19,407 nucleotides of DNA, taken from JBGSWL01 sp041752455 (lineage in GTDB: Bacteria > Pseudomonadota > Alphaproteobacteria > Rhizobiales > Rhizobiaceae). Location: assembly GCA_041752455.1 (NCBI GenBank), contig JBGSWL010000109.1, forward strand, positions 1-19,407, given 5' to 3'. The notes under the pieces were generated by a model that worked only from the letters and a program-made list of their open reading frames with translations, was not told where the DNA came from and ran no database searches. The translations under genes were made by a program, and so were the position numbers. Below, one piece after another: positions 14,620-19,407 of this stretch; the stretch's first letter is position 1; every line of letters starts with the position of its first letter.

Positions 14620-17600
14620 TCATTGGCTATCCAGATCCGCCTGGACCACCGGATAGGTCGCTGTGACCACCAGTCGGTGGCCAGGCGCCAGTTGGTCCCA
14701 GGCATTGTTCAGAGCATTGGCGTTGACGGACGCGCCGGGCAGACCCTGCGTATCGAGGGTTGCGCTTTCGATGTCGGGGGCGGCAAAGGCACCGAGGCCG
14801 TCATGGATATCGGTCAAGGTTACATCGAGGAGGGCGTCATTGCCGGTATTGGTGATGGTATAGGAGTATTCGATCACATCGCCGGCGCCGGCCTGGCCAT
14901 TGCCGTTGGCGTCAGCGGAAAAGATATACGTTTTGAGGACGGCGATGTCGGGAAGCGAGGGCGCACAAAAGGCGATGTCATGGATGGCCATGCCTGGCCT
15001 TCCCGATGTCCGGTTGGTACCCGGCGCATGACCGAAGGTGATGACGATGCGGTCGGCCGGGCCGGCAAGACCGATCATCAGGGTCCCCGCACCGGACGAA
15101 GAACCAGTTGTGGGCGAATCGGCAATGCCGACGGCGCGGTTGCCGAACACGCTGATGGCGCCTCCGCCATCAAGCGCGACACCAACCGGCGCCGCCCCGT
15201 TGAAGGCGGCAACGTCCACTTCTTCGATCCGGAAGGTCCCGTCATAGCTGAAATCGAGATCAAACAGCGACAGGCGGATCTCGCTGACCGGCTGGCTGAA
15301 CGTGATTTCGGTTTCCAGATCGTTGATCGCCAGACCGGCATCGGAAAGATCAAAGGCCAAGGCGGTCTCGGTGGTCGCGAGCCCCCCCTGATAGAAGGGG
15401 GCTCCCACCGGCATCGGCCCGAACAGGCTGCCGGAGAGGGCACCAGCGGGGTCGCTGACCGCAATCGTCACATCAATGCCGGCGCGCGTGGTGGTCCCGC
15501 TGATCTGCCCTGCCGGCCAAGGCGTCGCATCCCAATCGACCAGCGCCGCGACCGATCCGGTACAGACCGGCGGCGGTAGCGGCGTGCCAGGCGAAAGAGA
15601 AGGTGCTGCGGTCACCACCGCCTCGTCATCGTCGGGGATGGCGTCGCCAAGGTCATCGACCGCGAACCCGGTCGCCGGATCGGAATCGAGGTCAGGCGTA
15701 TCGGCGGCAGTAACCTCCAGCGTGATCTCGTGCGAGGTGCCGTCGACCGGCACCAGGACCAGGTCGATGGAAGCGGACGCACCGGCCCCAAGCGCGCCAA
15801 GGTTCCAAAGGCCGGTGCCGGGATTATAGGCGCCGCCGGCGGTGTCGGAGACATGGGCAAAGCCGTCCGGCAGGACGAGCATGGCGGCAACTCCGGTCGC
15901 ACCGATGATCCCCTGATTGGTGATCGTGGCCGCAAGCGTTACGGTATCGCCGAAGAAAGGGGCCGGATCGGAGAGGGCAAGGCCGGAATCCAGATCGATT
16001 TGTGCGACAACCGTGATGGTCTCGGCGGGATCATCGGCAGACAGATTGGTGTCGATCTGGTCCATGGTCACCGCCGTGACGGCGTTCTCGATTGCGTTGC
16101 CGCCGGTCCCCGCTGCTACGCTGGCCGACAAAACCAGCGTTGCGGTACTGCCATCATCGAGCGATCCGATGGTCCAGATGCCGGTTGAGCTATCATAGGT
16201 GCCGGTGCCGGGCGCGGCCGACACAAAGGAAAGACCAGCTGGCAGCAGGTCGGTCAGCGAAAGGCCGGTAGCTCTGGCCGGACCGTTGTTGGTGGCCGTG
16301 ATGGTAAAGGCGACGGTCTCGCCTTCAAAAGGAGCCGGATTGTCGACCGTCTTGGCGACGACCAGGTCGGTCTCGTTTGCCACAGTGACCGCCTCGGACA
16401 GGTCGTTTCCGGTCGTGCCCGGATCCGGTTCAGCGCCGGTGGCGAGGGTGGTGGTGTTGCTGATCGGATCGCCAGAGGTGCCCGCATCGACTGTCCCCTC
16501 GAGCGTCAGGACGGCGGACGCCCCGATGCCGAGTGCCGGGATCGACCAGAGGCCGGTGCCGGGCACATAGCTGCCGGCAGTCACGGCACCGTTGCCAGGG
16601 GTTGCGGTCAGCCCCGACGGCAAGAGGTCGGTCAAGGTGATCGCGGTTGCGATACTCGGCCCGTTGTTGGTCACGGTCACAGCAAAGGTAACCGTATCGC
16701 CCTCGGCGGGCGCCGGATTGCCGGAGGCGAGCGTTTTGACCGTGACCAGATCGGCCAACGGCGCCGTGGTGGTCACGCTCTCCGAAAGGTCGTTGCCGGC
16801 ATTGGTCGGGTCCGACCGGTTGCTGATGGCGGCGGTGGTGGTGTTGGTGATGACCGTCCCGCCGGGAACGGCGTTGACCGTCCCTTCAAGGGTCAGGGTT
16901 GCGGAGGCGCCTGAAGCCAGCTCGGGAATGGTCCAGGTCGGGCCCGCATACGAGCCGGCGGTAGCCGTGCCGTTGTTGGGTGTTGCGGTCAGATTGGCCG
17001 GAAGCGCATCGGAAAGCGTGATGTTGGCCGCCGGTCCAGGCCCGTTGTTGGTCACGGTCACATGATAGGTGACCAGGCTTCCGGCCGGCGGCGTGGAGTC
17101 GCCAGAGGCTAGCGTTTTGACCGTAACCAGATCGGCAGGGCGCAACGTTACATTGATGGTGGCCACGGCCGTGTTGGAATCGGTTGTCCCGTCATTGACT
17201 GTCACGGTCACGTTGCGGGCGGTGGTTGAGGGCTGCGTATTGGCGTTGGCAAAGGTTACCGCGCTGATCGCGCTCTGATAGGCCGCAGCGCTGGCCGCAC
17301 CGGAGAGCGTGACCGTGATCTGGCCCGGTGTCGCCGTATTGATCGTACCGGTAATGCCCGCCGGCAGCGATCCGATGGCGAGCCCGTCGCCTGCCTGGGC
17401 GTTGGTCAGGACGATACGCGCCGACTGGATCGAAGTGGTATCGTAGTTGGTGATGATCCGGTCGGTATCGGCAACGGCAACCGGGGCACCGCCGTCGGTA
17501 TAGGCAGCGACAAACGAGGTACCGGTCGCACCGCTGGAATCATTGCCATCAAGGTCAAGGAAGATCGAGGCCCCGAAAAAGCCCAGGAACGCCGCCGAAT

Positions 17601-18921
17601 TATAGGCGTTATCGAGAACGTCGGCGACGCTGTAGGTCACCGAGTAGGTCGTCCCGGGTACAACGGTTCGCACCGGAGAAATGACCACCGTATGGCCATC
17701 GAGCACCGAGTCGGGGACTGGTACCGGGGCGACCTCGTTGTTGCGATAAAACGCCGAATTGACCGCGGCGTTGATGGTATCGATATCGACACCGGTCGCG
17801 GTTCCGGGCACCAGCGCCACATTGGTGTTGGAATAGACCCCGCCGGAGAGCAGGACCAGCAGGTTATCGGAATAGCCCTGGCCGACATATTCGTTGTATT
17901 CCTCCGATCCCATGGCGAACTGGAAGACCACCTTGGTCACCCCGGTATTGGGCCGGAAGCTGTAGGTCAGGCGGGCAATATCGAACTCCGAGCCGGCGCC
18001 GGATATGCCGGTGCCAGCGCCGGTCCAGAACGTGCCGGGGGTGCCGGGAACCTGCGTCACATTACCGGTGCCGAGGATGGCGCCGCGGGCAAGACCCAGA
18101 TTGGAGGAGGTGGTGGTAAAGGTCCCGAAGGCGCCGGTTGCCGCCGCGGCATTCAGGGATGGCGTTCCGGAATAGGTAACACCATTGGTGCCCGGCGCGC
18201 CCATGGCGTTGCGCATGGCCGTGGCGTTGGCAGCCGTGGTCACGGTGACGGTCAGGAGATCAGCCCAGGCCTGGCGAGCGTCCATGGCGATGGGTATGGG
18301 CGCCTCGATCGGGCCGGTTGCCACCTCCAGCTCCCAGTTGCCGCCAAGGCTGGCATGGCCGGTTGCATCGCGTGATGCGGCGATGTCGATATCGATGTCA
18401 GCGCCGGCGAGGCGCCCGACTTCCTCGACGAACCGCTGCCCATCCTCGCCCGCGGCCAGATCGCATCCGAGAAACAGGAGATCGCCGCCCGGACGCAGGC
18501 TTTGGGCGATGACGCGCAAGGCCGCGCCAGACTGGCGCAAGCTTTGGGTGTCATGTTCTGCACCGGACAGGATCAGGCGACCGGGGGTTGCATGGGAGAG
18601 GACGGCGATGGAAGACAGATCCCCATGGCGCGCTGCTTCGGCGGCCATGTGATCAAGTTCTTCGCCTTCGCGCAGAAGGACAATGCGGGTGCCCTTGGCG
18701 ATCCCGCGCAGCAGCAGGTCAGGGTTGCGGATATCGGGGGCAACAAAAAGCAAGCCAGTCACGGGAGCCAAGGGTGCACTCTCGCCGGCGTGAAGATGGT
18801 GCACTTCGGCCTGATCGCTGGCGATTGCCCGCGGGACGTTCCCGCCTGACGCGCCGTCGATGGACGGCAGGCACGCGGATGCACCAAGACATAGCGCCAG
18901 AATGTGCCGACTGTGGATCAC
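14620..18921 (-). CDS. DUF4347/choice-of-anchor L/DUF11 multidomain surface protein; proposed fibre tip
   Basis: About 1433 aa. GTG 18921 is chosen because it places a short signal peptide (HILALCLGASA, then C) at the start and has ggggaa upstream; the frame runs on to 19101 through an Arg-rich stretch that looks non-coding. Residue ~17 is Cys after GASA, so signal peptidase I or lipoprotein processing are both possible. Domains: DUF4347 (about 55-205) with AVLSHATPG, LLFLGCDLAAGEDG and ASRDATG...GGNWELE; choice-of-anchor L (about 225-460) with FQFAMGSEEYNEYV; a cadherin-like module (about 480-592); four DUF11 modules (about 594-1100), two starting DLVTVKTLASG. A beta domain bounded by Cys (about 1119 and 1318) follows. 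The last module (about 1322-1433: VLKT, TNTGND, LTDIHDG) ends at YPVVQADLDSQ, missing its closing strand. There is no orphan strand at the mature N-terminus, unlike the next three genes. DUF4347 and anchor-L domains occur on large bacterial surface proteins; placement at a fibre tip is inferred. Confidence 0.9.
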   Translation of the reverse strand: MIHSRHILALCLGASACLPSIDGASGGNVPRAIASDQAEVHHLHAGESAPLAPVTGLLFVAPDIRNPDLLLRGIAKGTRIVLLREGEELDHMAAEAARHGDLSSIAVLSHATPGRLILSGAEHDTQSLRQSGAALRVIAQSLRPGGDLLFLGCDLAAGEDGQRFVEEVGRLAGADIDIDIAASRDATGHASLGGNWELEVATGPIEAPIPIAMDARQAWADLLTVTVTTAANATAMRNAMGAPGTNGVTYSGTPSLNAAAATGAFGTFTTTSSNLGLARGAILGTGNVTQVPGTPGTFWTGAGTGISGAGSEFDIARLTYSFRPNTGVTKVVFQFAMGSEEYNEYVGQGYSDNLLVLLSGGVYSNTNVALVPGTATGVDIDTINAAVNSAFYRNNEVAPVPVPDSVLDGHTVVISPVRTVVPGTTYSVTYSVADVLDNAYNSAAFLGFFGASIFLDLDGNDSSGATGTSFVAAYTDGGAPVAVADTDRIITNYDTTSIQSARIVLTNAQAGDGLAIGSLPAGITGTINTATPGQITVTLSGAASAAAYQSAISAVTFANANTQPSTTARNVTVTVNDGTTDSNTAVATINVTLRPADLVTVKTLASGDSTPPAGSLVTYHVTVTNNGPGPAANITLSDALPANLTATPNNGTATAGSYAGPTWTIPELASGASATLTLEGTVNAVPGGTVITNTTTAAISNRSDPTNAGNDLSESVTTTAPLADLVTVKTLASGNPAPAEGDTVTFAVTVTNNGPSIATAITLTDLLPSGLTATPGNGAVTAGSYVPGTGLWSIPALGIGASAVLTLEGTVDAGTSGDPISNTTTLATGAEPDPGTTGNDLSEAVTVANETDLVVAKTVDNPAPFEGETVAFTITATNNGPARATGLSLTDLLPAGLSFVSAAPGTGTYDSSTGIWTIGSLDDGSTATLVLSASVAAGTGGNAIENAVTAVTMDQIDTNLSADDPAETITVVAQIDLDSGLALSDPAPFFGDTVTLAATITNQGIIGATGVAAMLVLPDGFAHVSDTAGGAYNPGTGLWNLGALGAGASASIDLVLVPVDGTSHEITLEVTAADTPDLDSDPATGFAVDDLGDAIPDDDEAVVTAAPSLSPGTPLPPPVCTGSVAALVDWDATPWPAGQISGTTTRAGIDVTIAVSDPAGALSGSLFGPMPVGAPFYQGGLATTETALAFDLSDAGLAINDLETEITFSQPVSEIRLSLFDLDFSYDGTFRIEEVDVAAFNGAAPVGVALDGGGAISVFGNRAVGIADSPTTGSSSGAGTLMIGLAGPADRIVITFGHAPGTNRTSGRPGMAIHDIAFCAPSLPDIAVLKTYIFSADANGNGQAGAGDVIEYSYTITNTGNDALLDVTLTDIHDGLGAFAAPDIESATLDTQGLPGASVNANALNNAWDQLAPGHRLVVTATYPVVQADLDSQ

Positions 18922-19315
18922 TCTGCCACGTTCCCCTGCCCCTTCAGCCGCCCTTGCCCGTTCTTTCCCGCACTTGCCCTCAGGCACGGAAACGGTCGGG
19001 CGCTGCCCTGTTCGGTCGGCCCTGTTCGACCGGTCATGTTTGGGCCGTCTTTCATCGCCGCGCCCCGCCTGGTCGCGCTTCGTTTCGCAACCCTTGCACA
19101 CGGCACGCGCGAATCACCCGCCATGCGTCAAAAGGTTAACCAGAAGTTGCTGCGCGTGGGAATCCTTGAGGGCCGCGCAAGCACGCAGATCCCCGGTTTC
19201 CTTGGGGCTTTTGCCGGTTTCCTTGGGGCTGCCGCCGGTTTCCTTGGGGCTGCCGACCGATCTGTGCAGTTTTGACTTGCCTTGTGCACGGATCGATGGC
19301 TGCCAAGGAGCAGGC
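18922..19315. other. Upstream region of the fibre cluster
   Basis: About 390 bp lie between the start of the fibre cluster (- strand) and a divergent partial gene (+ strand), so promoters for both are expected. Visible are ggggaa, a ribosome site for GTG 18921, a ggttaacc palindrome at about 19134-19141, and three 21-bp direct repeats (listed separately). On the + strand ttgact at about 19272 might be a -35 element, but no good -10 follows. Frames open through here are Arg- or Pro-rich and not protein-like. Confidence 0.45.
19195..19257. repeat. Three tandem 21-bp direct repeats
   Basis: Three head-to-tail copies start at 19195, 19216 and 19237. The first 15 bases, ggtttccttggggct, are identical and the last six vary (tttgcc, gccgcc, gccgac). 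The 21-bp period is two helical turns, so proteins bound to each copy would sit on the same DNA face. The array lies about 270-340 bp upstream of the fibre cluster and about 60 bp upstream of the divergent partial gene, which suits an array of regulator sites. On the - strand it could also be read as a repeated SPKETGG heptapeptide, but the surrounding frame does not look coding. Confidence 0.75.
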
Positions 19316-19407
19316 ATGGCGGATGCATTGCGAGTCCGCCAAAGGGATTTGCGAGCGGAGGTGCTGTTCGCGCATTGCGCGAGGTGTGGTGTTATCGGAC
19401 GTTTGAA
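19316..19407 (+). CDS. N-terminal fragment of an unknown protein
   Basis: ATG 19316 is preceded by aaggag with a 5-base gap, and the frame stays open to the window edge (30 codons, MADALRVRQRDLRAEVLFAH then CARCGVIGRL). The CxxC pair (CARC) may hint at a zinc ribbon, but there is too little to assign a family. It is transcribed away from the fibre cluster and shares its upstream region with it. An overlapping 36-codon frame from ATG 19296 is less likely because it lacks a ribosome site. Confidence 0.4.
   Translation, partial: MADALRVRQRDLRAEVLFAHCARCGVIGRL

Noticed and set aside
14620..18921. Type I secreted RTX adhesin
   Set aside because: There are no GGxGxDxxx nonapeptide repeats and no C-terminal secretion signal, and an N-terminal signal peptide is present.
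18922..19101. Longer N-terminus of the tip protein up to 19101
   Set aside because: The extra 60 residues are Arg/Lys/Gly-rich, would bury the signal peptide, and have no ribosome site, whereas GTG 18921 has one.
19195..19257. Tandem repeats as a small CRISPR array
   Set aside because: Copies are head to tail with no unique spacers of constant length and no cas genes nearby.

Overview
The window looks like alphaproteobacterial DNA, perhaps from a sphingomonad or relative. The grounds are GC-rich codon use, a very large outer-membrane barrel whose conserved segments I associate with that group, and Gram-negative signal peptides. This placement is inference. The left 2.7 kb has the character of a mobile element (phage, plasmid or integrative element). 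The rest is chromosomal-type or large-replicon surface biology.

Layout. Bases 2-163 (+) hold the tail of a small basic protein, possibly of the ProQ/FinO type, followed by a hairpin and T-run. A mostly non-coding stretch leads to a translationally coupled pair on the + strand: a Gp157-family protein (655-1173) and a Rad52-type single-strand annealing protein (1173-2051). A small gene that appears frameshifted follows (2346-2667). From 2945 everything substantial is on the - strand. ugd (UDP-glucose 6-dehydrogenase) is at 2945-4186, then comes about 600 bp without a convincing gene. Next is a five-gene cluster read from right to left, 18921 to 4783. A partial + strand gene starts at 19316 and runs off the window.

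The five-gene cluster is the striking part. In transcription order it encodes: (A) a ~1433-aa secreted protein with DUF4347, choice-of-anchor L, a cadherin-like module, four DUF11 repeats and a Cys-bounded beta domain; (B) a 464-aa protein of three DUF11/DUF7507-type modules; (C) a 335-aa protein of two such modules; (D) a 1113-aa protein with DUF7507/DUF11, SdrD-B-like modules and a degenerate OmpA-like end; (E) a ~1239-aa outer-membrane beta-barrel. Proteins A, B and C all stop at the same place inside their last module. They end right after the strand that reads TQADVDA or similar, so the closing strand, which elsewhere reads like ISNTATV, is missing. Proteins B, C and D all begin their mature chain with exactly such an orphan strand (FISNTPTVSG, IFNQATVNG, IVNTATATV). 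A has an acceptor end only, B and C have both, and D has a donor end only.

The simplest reading is a surface fibre assembled head to tail by donor-strand complementation. Its order would be colinear with the genes: A tip, B and C shaft or adaptors, D base, E membrane anchor or export barrel. The split modules also keep a Lys in the first strand, an Asp in the middle and an Asn in the donated strand. That is the arrangement used by isopeptide-forming pilin domains, so the joints could become covalent without a sortase. No periplasmic chaperone or classical usher is encoded nearby. I know of no described system of this kind, but I could not search for one. The assembly model is inference; the complementary missing and orphan strands are directly visible.
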